DNA from: UBA5158 sp040389045
GTDB taxonomy: Bacteria > Pseudomonadota > Gammaproteobacteria > DSM-16500
Assembly: GCA_040389045.1 (NCBI GenBank)
Contig: JAZKAT010000039.1
Coordinates: 1-25,376, forward strand
Direction of reading: 5' to 3'
Length of the DNA stretch: 25,376 nt
Shown here piece after piece: positions 1-12,800 of this stretch. Below the pieces are notes generated by a model, which did no database searches, was not told where the DNA came from, and worked only from the letters and a program-made list of their open reading frames with translations. The position numbers and the translations under genes were made by a program. How positions within the stretch are numbered: the first letter of the stretch is position 1; each line of letters opens with the position of its first letter.

Positions 1-840
1 GCATTGAAGATGTCATCGTTGGTTAAGGTCACTGCGCCAGTATAAGTTTGAATACCGCTGGTGGTAACATTGCCGTTAATGCTGCTAGTGCCGCTGCTGG
101 TTAAGTTATTCAACGCATGGGTCACACCGACTGCGCCATTGAAGGTAGTCAGACCGGTAGTGGTTAAGGTCAAGCTGCGTGGGCTGACGTTATCTGAATC
201 CACTGTGCTGCTAAAGTTAATTGCGGCGGTGCCTGCATTCAAGATGTCATCATGGGTTAAGGTCACTGCGCCAGTATAAGTTTGAATGCCGCTAGTAGTA
301 ATATTGCCGTTAATGCTGCTAGTGCCGCTGCTGGTTAAGGTATTTAATGCATGGGTCGCACCGACTGCACCGCCGAAGGTAGTCAAGCCGCTAGTCGTTA
401 AGGTTAGGCTGCGTGGGGAAACGTTAGCATCGGAATCAACGGTGCTACCAAAGTTGATCGCAGCGGTGCCTGCATTCAGTATGTCATCATTCGTTAAAGT
501 GACTGCGCCAGTATAAGTTTGCGTACCGCTAGTGAAGATATTACCGTTCATGCTGCTTGCGCCAGTGATATTGACGCTAGCTTGACGTAGTGATGTGTTA
601 CCAACATTGCTACTAAAGATAACACTGCCAGTGCCATTGCTGACTAAGTTATTTAATGCATTGGTAGTACCAACCGCGCCAGTGAAGGTGGTTAAGCCAC
701 TGGTAGTGAGAGTCAGGTTACGTGCGCTGATGTTATCGGAATCAACAGTACTGCCAAAGCTGATCGCACCAGAACCCGCCGTCAGTATGGTATTAGCGCC
801 TAGTTGCACAGCGTTATTAAAGACTTGACCGTTAGCACCC
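1..840 (-). repeat. Tandem 78-79-residue repeats, continuing past the left edge
   Basis: The landmark at bases 1, 235, 472 and 778 (the strand ending LTNDDILNAGTAAINF or its variant) recurs with steps of 234, 237 and 306 bases. Each unit encodes TSGIQTYTGAVTLTND, NAGTAAINFSSTVDSD, a PRSLTLTTTGLTTF-type strand, GAVGVTHALNNL and TSSGTSSINGN. The first two units are nearly identical even at the DNA level. The third carries one extra codon (DANVSP in place of DNVSP) and the fourth has about 23 extra residues (SSNVGNTSLRQASVNITG and more). High identity suggests recent expansion. Confidence 0.85.
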
Positions 841-3800
841 GAAGTGGTGATGCTGCCGCCATTAATATACGTGGTGCCAGTGGTAGTCAAACTGGTTAGT
901 GCAGTGCCAGTTCCGACCGCGCCATTTAATTTGTTAATACCTACGCTGCCGCTTTTTAATGTCAATGTTTGCGCGTTTCTAATAGTGCTGCTGAAAATAA
1001 TATTCGCGCCACTTGCAGATAAACCACCATTCGTTGTATCAATTGAAGTTGCGCCACCCAGTAATACTGGACCTGTTACGCTGAATATATTGCCAGAAGT
1101 AATGTAGTTACCATTTAATGTCGTGCTGGTAGAGCCAGTGAAACTTTGGGTGCCGGTAGTGGTGACACCGAGAGCGCTAATTGTTGAACCCGTTGCGCTA
1201 AAGCTGCCTAACGAAATGCTATTACCAATCAGGCCATTTAAAGATACGCTGCCAGTAGAATTTAAAGTGGCGCTGGATAATCCATTGGTTACTACCCCAT
1301 TAAGAGTATTTATACTAATTGGCGCGGCATTGCCCGTACCAATTGTTAGCGCGGTCCCTACAGCGCTAGTGCCTAATGTTGCCGCGCCTAAGGTGATTTG
1401 ACCGGTTGAAGTTCCGCCGATAGTAGCAGTGGCGCCGGTGATACTAATACCATGGGTATCATTCAGATTGATAACACCAGTACCGGCAGCAGTAATAGTA
1501 CCCGATAAATTAAGAGCGGAAGGCGCTATCGCGGTAACGCCACCGTTGAATGCATTGGTACCAGCAAGTGTCAAGCTGCCGGTGTTACTAAATGTGACAG
1601 CATTGGTAATAGTCGAACCCGCATTTAATTGCAAGTTATAGCTAGGAGTCGCACCGCTTATGGTGAAGGTTGGAGTTGTTACTAAACCATTAAACGCAAT
1701 TGTTCCACTAGTACCGCTGGCTGTTAAGAATATCTGATTGTTTGCACTGACTGTGCCACCAAAGGTTGCATTAGAGGATTGAATATATAATTGGCCGCCG
1801 CCAGCATTTGGCACTGAAATATTGCCGGTAACATTAATCACATTGTTAGAAAGTGCTGCGTCACCTAGTATGTAATTAGCAGCAGAGCTTAGAGTAGTGA
1901 GCGAACTTAAGTTAATAGCAGCTCCCGAGTTTGTCCCGATATTCGCTGTGCCGGCATTCAATGTAGTAGCTCCCATCGTAATGGAAGTTGCTGTGGCACC
2001 ACCGACAATTGCGCCGACGTTTATGGTGATAGGCGCCGCGAAGTTAATTACCAGAGCATCGTATTGACCTTGCAGATTTAACATTGAAGCGCCACTTACG
2101 GTGATATTATTACCGAAGTTATAGATATCAACATTATAGTTATTACCTAGAGTGACTGTGCCAGTATTGTTTAATGTAGTCGTGCCAGTGACCGTATCAG
2201 CACCATTCAGGACTACATTATAAGTATTTGAATTTGCTGAAGCATTGGCGGTAAAATTGCTCGCATTTAAAGTATTAGAGAAACTAACTGCTTTGCCGCT
2301 TTGTGTATCATTGATAACGATATTGCCCGCGCCAATTGTGCCAGTGAAGCTGGTGCCATTTGAATTATTAATGGTGAGATTGCCGTTGCCAGCAAAACTG
2401 GTGCCTGCAATGGTGCCAGTGCTGCCACTGTTTAAAGTCAATTGATTGGCCGCACTGGTAATTGCGCCAAGTGAAATGTTAGCACCGGTTGCAGCATTGC
2501 TGTTGGTGGTATCAATCGAGGTCGTACCACCCAGAGTGATAGGATTATTTGCGGTAAATGTGCCATTCGCCGTAGTGATATAGTTACCATTCAAGGTTGT
2601 GCTGGTGCTGCCCGTATAACTTTGTGCGCCAGAAGTGGTAACACCCAGTGCACTAATCGTTTTACCAGTAGCGGAGAGGCTGTTTAATGCTTTGCTGCCA
2701 CCACCTATAATACCTTGTAAACTGATTGCGCCAGTGCCTGCGGTTAAAGTCAATGAATCGGTGTTTGCGGTATTATCCCTGATGGTGTTACCAAACGTGA
2801 TGTTACCGTTAGCTGTGCCAATAGTTGAAGTAGTACCAAGCGTCACTGCGCCATTATAATTTTGGAAGTTGCTGGTGCCAGAAGTGGTAATAGCCGAGGA
2901 ATTGATGACGGTTGCGCCTACAATATTAACACTATTAAGCGCCGTTGCTCCAACTACACCCGCTAAAGTTATAGTGCCCGCGCCAGTCACACCGCTAAAT
3001 GCGCCTACACCGGCAGATGCGCCACTCAATGCGCCAAAGCTGGTTGCGGCGGTGTCATTTACCAGTAAGGTACTACCGGAATTTAAAGTTCCCAGGGTGC
3101 CGTTAAGTGTAATACCATTGCTACCGCCAACAGTCAGTGTGTTGCTGGCGGCAATGTTATAGCTATTACTTAAAGTTGCGGCAAGTGTTGATGTCAAGGA
3201 ACTGGTGTTAAATGTTACGGTGCCGCTGCTTAATGCGCCGCTGGCCACGCCCAATTGTAAAGTGCCATTGCCTAAAGTAGTTGAGCCACTGTAAGTATTA
3301 GCCAGGTTTAACGCTAAGGTGCCGGTAGCGCCGATACCGGTATTAATCTGCAGTGTATTTGAACTTATACCACCCGAAATTGCCGTAGAACCGAAAGATA
3401 ATATTTCACCGGCGCCTACATTAATTGTTTCAATAGCGTTTGCCGCATTACTTAAGAGGACGCCGCCAGTAAATGAATTACCACCGGTACCGCCGTCTGT
3501 CAATGTGCTGCCATTATTTAGAGTTAAGAGGCCGCTGAATTGCATAGCATTTACGCCGGCTAAGCTTAAAGTATCACTTCCGGTAACAGTGACCGCGTTA
3601 GTAATCGCACTTGCTGAAGCTGTAGAAGCTTGTATAGTACCGCCATTCACTGTTATTAAACCAGTACCCAATGGGTTGGAAGTAGTATTGCCAATCTGTA
3701 ATATTCCACTATTTAAGGTAATTGGTGCGGAGAAGCCACTACTTTGATTACCATTCAAGCTTAAAATACCTGTGACGCCACCGGTGATTGTCAAACCACC

Positions 3801-6800
3801 CGTGCCGAATAAATTATCACTAATGGTGGTCGTACCGGTGTTAGTGACTGCTAAAGTATTACTACCGATGGATAAATTACCGCCGCCACTGAGTGTTACT
3901 GAATTACTACCGCCTATAGTAGCGCTACCAGTAAGACTGATAGTACTGTTAGTAATCGACATGCCACTGCTAGTTCCTTGAAGGGTACCACCGCTCAATG
4001 TAGTAGTGCCGCTATAACTATTCGTACCAGACAAGGCCAGTGTGCCAGCGCTTTGTGATAATGTACCTGAACCAATTAAGTTAGCATTGAATGTAGTCGT
4101 ACCCGTATTACTAATTGATAACGGGCCAGTTAAATTAATAGCTTGACTAGTTGTATTAAAAATCAAATTACCATTCGTGCCGGTAATCGCACCACTTAAA
4201 GATAATGCGGCAGCACCCGTATCACTAATAGTTAAATTACCAACGGGAGTAATTGTTGCGCCGATAGACACTAAGCTAGGCGTCGATATATTTAAGGTAG
4301 AAGTTGCACTATTAGTAATCGTGCCACCAATAGTCAACGAGCCAGTACCGGTTGCTGAAATTGTACCTGTGCCATTCATCGTAATAATATTAGGTAGGGA
4401 TAAATTAGCTGTTGCGGTAGAAGTAAGTGTTGAGCCGCCACCCAGTGTGACCATACCCGAACCTAATAATCCGTTAGTCGCCGTACTTGAGTTCGCAAAT
4501 GTTATTGTGCCGCTTGATGCAAGAGTAATAGCGCCGGAAAGACCGCTATTGTCTGCAACAGTAGAACCAGCAACCCCAAAAGTGATAGATCCGCCATTAA
4601 CTAATACTGATCCAGGCCCTGTCAGATTACCCAATACTAAATTCTCACCACTGGTTACCAATTGGTCGCCAGTATTGATAGTACCTGTCCCGGTTAATGT
4701 CAGTTTTAGGGCACGATTACCGAATGTTGGATTAGCTCCTGTATAAGCAAAAGTAACTTGATAAGGGTTATACATACTGTAGAACCCACCTGCACCTTGC
4801 ATAGTAGCACCATTAAATATGACGTTATTAGTAGCTATGCTACCAAATTGAGAAGTGCCACCACCTGCACCATCAACTAACCAGACAAAGCCACTATTCA
4901 AACTAACATTCCCTACAAAACTATCATTAAGAGTACCGGGCCCAAGATTTAAAGTGCCAGTCCCTGTCTTGGTCCAAGCAGTTGTGCCAGCTGTAATACC
5001 TGTAGAAGTAATGGAACCTGAGGTTGTTACGCCATTTACAGTGATTGAACCACCTAGCCCACCTGATCCAGTACCTCCAAACGTACTTGGAGCGGTAATT
5101 TTAATAGTATTGAGCAGCCAGTCACCTGTTGCGGTATCAGGTGCAGTGGAAGAAGGATTGATAACGACGCCATTCAAAAAACCACCGGTGAAAGTAATAG
5201 TGCCGCCATTTAACGTAATAAGATTTGTATTCACCAGAGCTGCATTTTGGGTAACAGTTTGACTTGGCGAAGTTCCGGAAACGGTTGACATGCCCACTAT
5301 AACAGCACCGGTACCACCATTCAGGAAATTAAAATCTAATGTTCCAGTGCTTGCTATGTTAATTCCACTGGAGTTCTGAGTTTGTGTAGCACTACTACCT
5401 AAGGCATTAACATTGGTAAGACTTAAAATACCGTTATTAATATTAGTTGCGCCGGTAAAGCTATTAGATCCTTGCAAAATAACTGTCCCAGTTGTGCTGG
5501 CTGCATTAATATTTAAAATACCAGTAGCACCCGCTGCATTCGAAATACTACCACCATAAGTTAATACTGTTCCTGAAGCAGGAGCAAAAGTACCGCCGCT
5601 ATTGCCTAATGTAATATTTCGATTGCTATTTAAGGTCATGGTGGCAGAGGTTGCTAATGTGCCGCCATTAAACATCAAATTGGTAGTCGCAGAACCTGGA
5701 GCTGTACCTAAATTACCGTCTACACCAATTGATAATGTGCCGGCATTTAGCGCCGTGCTACCATAGCTATTAGAAGAATTACCTAACACCAGAGTACCGG
5801 TGCCAGCCTTAGTCAACATAAAGGCACCGGAAATAAGACCATTCAATAGACCATAACCACTGCCACCAATACTACTGTTCCCTGATAGAGTAATTGCATT
5901 TGCTACAGTAAATGGAGTAGTGCTGTTACCACCGGTAACAGTTAATGCTCCACCATTTAAACTAATTGTGCCGGTTTCACCTAAAGAAGTACCGCTACTA
6001 AAATTAAGATCTAAAGTACCGCCTGAACCAATACTGATAGTATTCGAACTAGTACCTAAGCTATTGACATTACCTAAGGTTACAATACCATTTGTAATTG
6101 AAGTGCTACCCGAGTAAGTATTGGCAGAAGATAAAGTCACTGTGCCGGTACCACTTTGTGTTAAGCCACCTATACCACTAATAGTGTCAGTAATATTGGT
6201 TGCGCCAGTACCCGTAAAGGAAAGCAGATTACCACCATTGGTGATGGTATTTCCCGATAAAGCTATGGTGCCGTTACTGTAAATTGCCAGAGGAGCATTC
6301 ATAGTAATTGAACCAGTTAGAGTTAATGGTTCAGTGGAAGTTTTTATTAAACTGCTGCTAGCAACCGTAATGTTATTACTTAAAGTCATTCCCGTGCTTG
6401 TTTCAGTAGTAATGGCGCCGATACTACTACTGCCTAAACCATTAATGCTGATAGGACTAGTGTTACCAAAAGCGCCCGTAAAAATACTGAAATATAAACT
6501 GCCGCCATTATTGACCGTAATGCCGGAAGTAGAACTGGTACCTAAAGCATTAGTATTACTAATATCAAGTACGCCGTTATTAATAGTAGTTGCGCCACTG
6601 AAACCCGTATTGTTGCCACCCACTACAATTGTTCCTGCGCCAGTCTTGGTAAGAGTGAATGCACCCGTTAGCGTACCAAGCAATCCAGCCAATACGCTGC
6701 TACCACCGATGGAAGTATTTCCGGCTAGAGTAAGTGCATTATTGAGAGTATCAGCGGCATTGCTGTTACTGAAAGTTATTGCGCCATTACTACCAACCCC

Positions 6801-9800
6801 AGCGCCGTTTAGGCTAATACCAGTAGTGTTATTGAGTAATGTAACACTGCCAGTACTACCAAAATTGAAATCCAATGTTGCGCCGGAACTTACAGTGATT
6901 GCTGATGAATTATTAGTGCCATTACCTAATCCACCGGCATTTTGTACGCTTAAAGTTCCCGTTTGAATTTGTGTTGCGCCGGTATAACTATTTGAACCTT
7001 GCAGAATTAATTGACCGGTACTAGCGCCATTTACGATAATACCGCCTGTACCACTAATAATACCGCCTAAAGTAACGCCGGCCGTTGCCCCCATATTCAC
7101 ATTTAACGTGCCGTTTAATGCGCCTGCGCCGCCTAGTGTGAAGGTATTGCTACCGCCAATAGTGCCGCCTGAACTGGTAACATCGAATAGGTTGGTAATG
7201 GTTAGAGCGCTAGCGGAATTAGAAGTTAACGTACCACCATTGAATTGCACCTTACCTATGCCTAACGCAGTGTTAGTGCCAGCACTTAATATACCAGCAT
7301 TCAAGAACACGCTATCGGTAGCCGCGGTACCAAAAGTATTTGCTCCGCCTAAAATAACTGTGCCCGCGCCTGCTTGAGTTAAAGTGCCACTACCGGCCAT
7401 GATACCGTTATAAGTAAGAGTAGTACTCGCGCTTGGTAATAAGGTGCCTCCACTAGCCCCAAAAGAAATACCACGATTAGCATTCAAGGTGAAGGATGCG
7501 GTTGTAGCCAAAGTACCGCCATTCAAGGTAAGGTCGGCGGCTGTGGCACTGCCTGGTGCCGTACCCAGGTTAGTGTCAGCGGAGATAGATAATGTGCCAG
7601 CATTAATTATGGTTGCGCCAGTATAAGAATTACTAGCGTTACCTAGGATGACAGTTTGAGTACCGGTTTTGGTTAAGCTAAAGGTGTTATTGCTACCGCT
7701 AATAATACCGCCTAATGTGCCTACGCCAGTGCCGCCACCGCCGATAGTGGTTGCACTGTTAAGAATAATGTTATTGTTGATTACATCGTTAAGACCAGCG
7801 CCATTAAAAGTAAGTGCTGCGCCGGTCCCAGCCCCTGCGCCGCTTAAGCCAATAGAAATAGTAGAGAGTGCTAATGTGCCAGAGGTAAATTGGAAATCTA
7901 AGCTTGCGCCAGAAGATACAGTGATGCTTGAAGTGTGATTACCGGCATCAGTACCTAAAGCACTCGCATTGCGGATATCTAAAATACCAGCACTCACCAG
8001 CGTTGCGCCGGTATAAGTATTCGCGCCTCCTAGAATAAGCCAAGAATTGCTGGCGCCGTTTTCAGTTATTCCAAAACCGCCGCTGATCGCTCCGTTTAAT
8101 GCAATCTGTGAACTACCCGTGTTAGTGGCAGTTATTCCGCCGCCTAAAGTAATACCGTTATTAATAGTTATATTATTCCCACCAGTAAGGGTAAGCAAAC
8201 CACCCGTCGTGATGCTACTGTTATTTAAAGTGGTTGCCGTACCAGTCGCTGATAATGAAGCGCTACTTGAAAATTGTAATTGTCCCGTACCAAATGGATT
8301 GCTTGCCACATTGTTTGCGATTAATGAACCCGCACTACCAAAGATGAAATTGCCGGAACTGGTAAATGCGCCATTGAATGTCGCCGTGCCAGCAGTATTA
8401 AGAGTCAGGGCATTACCATTACCCGTGATGGCAGCAAGTCCTATAGTATTACTGGCACTTGTGCTGGTATCTAAGGTCAATCCGGTGATGCCAGCATTTA
8501 ATGTCATCGCACCGGTATAACTTTGATTACCGCTAGTAAAGATACCCGCATTATTGCCACTAACTGTCGTTGTACCGCTAACGGCTACGCTGCTGAATCG
8601 ATTAGAAGAACTACCTACGTTACCACCAAAAGTCGCATTGGCTAATAATGTTAAAGCATCCGTACCACCTGCGGTAATACTGATGTTGCCATTCGCATTA
8701 TAATTGGTAGTAGCAGTCGCTAACAGATTGATAGAAGCATCACCTGCAAAACCTAAAGTTAAATTATTGGAACTGACAGAGTATAAAGCTGCCGTATTAC
8801 CTAAGCTGCCTGCTGCTGTACCAAGATTGGAATTGCTAATAGTGGTGACCGCAGAATTTGCATTACCTAATTGCAATGTGCCAGCCGTAAGGTTAGCACC
8901 AGTAATACCACCCGTAGCTCCAAGACTAACGTTATTAGCCAGTGCTGAACCCGCGCCAGAATAAATTAACAGTGGATCATTGCTAGCAAATGCATTGCTT
9001 GGTAAGAGGTAGTAATAGAAGCCACTAGCCGCTGCACCGGCTCCGGTTGTTGCACCAATATTAGTAACGCCATTAAACGAAGCACCGCTTACTGCTACGC
9101 CGCTATCTGCTAAATTAACCGCAGTGCCTGCAGCTATGCCTGTGGTTGTACCTGAAATTGCTAATGGGGCAACACTATAGAATGAAGTTAGATAAGGATA
9201 AGAAGCTCCTGGCAGAATACCCCATGTTGTACCCGTTGCACTGGTTGCGTTTGCCGCAATATTGAAGGTGCTATAAGTACCAAGACTTGAAAGATTAGAG
9301 CCCGAAGAACCGTTAAATGTTCCAACGGTTAATCCCGTTGTACTGGAAGCACCTCCTACGCCATTTGCTTGACCAGAAAAACTGGTATCATAAAAATCAT
9401 TGCTTAAGGTAACACCGCTATTTTTACCGACAAAACCACCCGTGGTAGCTGCCGCAGCCCCTAATACATAAACAGAACTATATGAAGTTGAAATTGTACC
9501 GGCTGACCCATTGCCAATGAAACCACCAACATAGTTACCCGAAGTAGTTCCATTAGCAGTTACTATTCCAGTTGCGTAAGAATCCTTAATTTGAGCCGTT
9601 CCAGCACGAATTTCACCAGTAAAACCACCCACAAAGTAAAAATTTGGGCTATTAGTCAGGTTTACATTAATGTTCCCAGAATAAAAAGATTGTTGTGCAG
9701 CAACGCCGCTAGTGTTACCTAAACTACCTATTAAACCACCAAAAGCACCGCCACCACTGCCGCTGCCCGTTACAGTAATATTTGCAGTATCAAAAGAATT

Positions 9801-12800
9801 GGAAATAAGTCCACTGTTAGTTGATCCAATTAAACCGCCAAAGCGCAGGATAGTACTCGTTGAACCTAAATCATAATTAATCGAACCAGTAAGCCAATCA
9901 TTGCTGACAGATCCACTATTTAAGACGCCAATCAAACCGCCAAATTGAACAACACCTAAATTAGTAGTAGCTGCCCCAGTGATTGCTACATTGGATAATC
10001 CCAGGTTTTTGACAGTACCGCTTACTTGATCAAAGAACCCAAAATTACCGCTGCCCTGTGCCGCAGTGTTTGCATTCATGGTCAGGCCGTTAATAGCATT
10101 ATTATTACCATCAAAGGTCCCTGTATAGGCGCTCGCATAACCAATAGGCACAAACCCCGTGCCCGTAGCATTCGTCCAATTAGCGGTACCCGTAGCAGAA
10201 ATATTACTATTAAGAATAAAGCTGGAAGAAAGTAAAGTAGCAACACCTTGTACACCAAACACGTCAGTCAATTGATATGGGGTGCCGCTGGCACCGGTAC
10301 CGCCTGCGACACGAAGAAATTGTGTAGTAGCAGCAGGATTTACCGCACCGCTAGCTAATTGGAAATTATTGCTGACCGTGAAAATAGGCGTGGTACTGGT
10401 TTGATACCAGCCGCCAGCAGCTAAGTTAAAGTTGGCGACAGCGACACTGACATTTACACCATTTGCGGAGGGTGAAGCTTCAGAACCTGAAGTAATGTCT
10501 GCTGTTGACGCGCTCGTTTGACTGGTGTTAGCAGCACTTAGTACCAGGCTACTACCACTGATCCCACTATTTAAATAAATATGATTGCCGGCAGTCAATG
10601 TTAATGTGCCACTGCTGCCCCAATTAATAGTATTTGCAACAGTGACGTCACCATTTGTTGAGGTGCCATTTGATATTAGAGATACGTTACTGCTTGCGCC
10701 ACTAGTCGTAATGGCGTTTGCGAAAATTGAACCAGCGCTAGTGGTTACCGATAAATTGCCGCCCAATGTAATAGATGGCAAAGTCAAGCCGCTGGAATTA
10801 CCAGAAGTGGTTGTTAAATTATTCAGAGGTTTGCTTGCGCCGCCGATAACGCCACTTAAAGTGAGAGCGCCTGTGCCCGCAGTTAAGGTTAATGAATCAG
10901 TGTTAGCGGTAATATCCTGTATGGTACTGCTAAAGTTAATCGCCGCGCCAGTCGTTGAATTACCATTGGTAATAACGGATGATGTGCCACCCAATATCGC
11001 CGCGCCGGTTACACCAAACGCACCGCTATTAGTAGTATAAGTACCATTCAATGTCGTGCTGGTTGAACCAGTATAAGATTGCGCGCCTGTTGTCTTAACA
11101 ATGCTAGGTAACCCGATTGTGGGTGCAACTACAGTAAAGCTGTTTAGCGCAATAGAACCACCAATATTACCACCTAAAGTAAGAGTACCCGTGGTGTTTA
11201 ATGTCGCGCTGGATAATCCAGCAGTTGTTACACCATTCAGTGTACCTATACTAATGGGTGCGGAAGAAGAAACGGAACCAATTGTTAATGCAGTACCAAC
11301 ACCGCTAGTACCTAATGTTGCCGCGCCTAAAGTAATTAAGCCAGTCGAACCACCGCCAATAGTAGCGGTCGCCCCGGTAATACTGATGCCATTCGCATCA
11401 CCGAAGTTAATCGTGTTAGCACCGCTAGTAGTAATCGTGCCAGAAAGATTAAGTGCTGACGGCGCGGTTGCAGTAACGCCACCATTAAATGCGTTAGTGC
11501 CACCCAGAGTGACTGAACCTGTGTTATTGAAAGTAATCGCATTGGTAATTGTGCTGCCGCCATTAAATTGTATATTGTAGGCTTGCGCAGCGTTAGTAAA
11601 GGTAGGAACAGTTACTGCACCAGAGAAACTGATAGTGCCGGTAGCGTTACTAATAAGTACATTGTTACTAATATTCAGCGAACTAAATGTTCCGCCACCT
11701 ACGTTAAGGTTCATTGCATTGAAACTGGCAACTGCGCCGATTGCGCCTGCGGTAACCGCGCCTGTGGTATTAATCTGTAAATTATCTTGAGTAGCAGATT
11801 GCGCGTCTAACGTGCCTAACGACATTGGTGTCGCGATGCTAGTACCTAAAATTAATGAGTAACCAGCAACTGTCATTCGCGCATTGCCTAAAGTAATTAA
11901 GCCTGTACTAGTACCACCAATGTTTACATTCGCATTGCCTGATATATTAACCGACGTGGCGCCAAGATTAATAACACCGGTACCAGTAGCACTAACCGTT
12001 CCGGCAACTGTGTCGCTTGAAGGAGCTGTCGCCACAATACCGCCACTACCAAATGCATTGGTCCCGGCAAGATTAAGTGTGCCCCTATTGGTGAAAGTAG
12101 CACCGGTAGAACCCGTAAACGAACTACCAGCATTTAGACCGATATTGAATGTACCGGTTGACGTTGTTAAGCCACCCGATGAAGTCAATAAACCATTGAA
12201 ATTGACATTAGCGCCATTGGCGCTCGTTAAGCTGACCGCGCCTACAGTCACCGCACCACTGAAAGTAGCACCACCCGAATTAGTAATCGTTAAACCACCA
12301 CCACCAGATAAAGCACCGGTTTGAGTAATAATTGAAGTTCCTGAATTCAGCGTTAAACCAAAGCCTCCATCTGCCAGCGTACTGCTAAAGCCTATGGTTG
12401 CGCCTCCCGCTGTACCACCCGCATTGGTCGTATCAACTGAAGTAGTGCCTGCTAATGTCGTCGTACCGGTAACACCAAACGCACCGCCGGCACTAACATA
12501 GTTACCATTTAAAGTAGTAGCACCTGTATAACTTTGCGCACCTGAAGTTTTGACATCCTTAGCACTAATGGTAGCACCCGTTGCCGACAAGCTATTTAAC
12601 GCCGTACCACCGACAGCACCGCCTAAACTAATGGCGCCGGTACCTGCTGATAAAGTTAAGCCATGTGTGTTGGCAGTAGCATCACTGATGGTACTACCAA
12701 ATGTAATACCACCATTGCTAGTTGTTAGAGTAGAGTTAGCACCTAAAGTGACAGCACCGGTGTAATTTTGCGAATTTGAAGTTCCAGAAGTCGTGATGCC

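Noticed and set aside
1..840. CRISPR array suggested by regularly repeated DNA.
   Set aside because: Units are 234-306 bases, in frame, and encode protein strands throughout; there are no short palindromic repeats with unique spacers.
6334..6966. Plus-strand open frames of 60-210 codons, here the longest, with Val/Leu/Pro/Ala-rich products; similar ones at 61-279, 3319-3747, 4177-4746, 14350-14973 and elsewhere.
   Set aside because: They all sit in the same phase opposite the giant minus-strand frame. Their monotonous hydrophobic and Pro-rich products are what the complement of Thr/Ser/Gly/Asn codons gives. They have no consistent ribosome-binding sites or recognisable domains.
3200..8059. 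Phage tail-fibre or S-layer gene as an alternative identity.
   Set aside because: The unit pattern G-x-NTYTG-x-T-x-x-x-GTL with ALGT elements and the associated GLUG motifs are typical of autotransporter/FHA-type passengers; no phage structural or SLH motif was seen.
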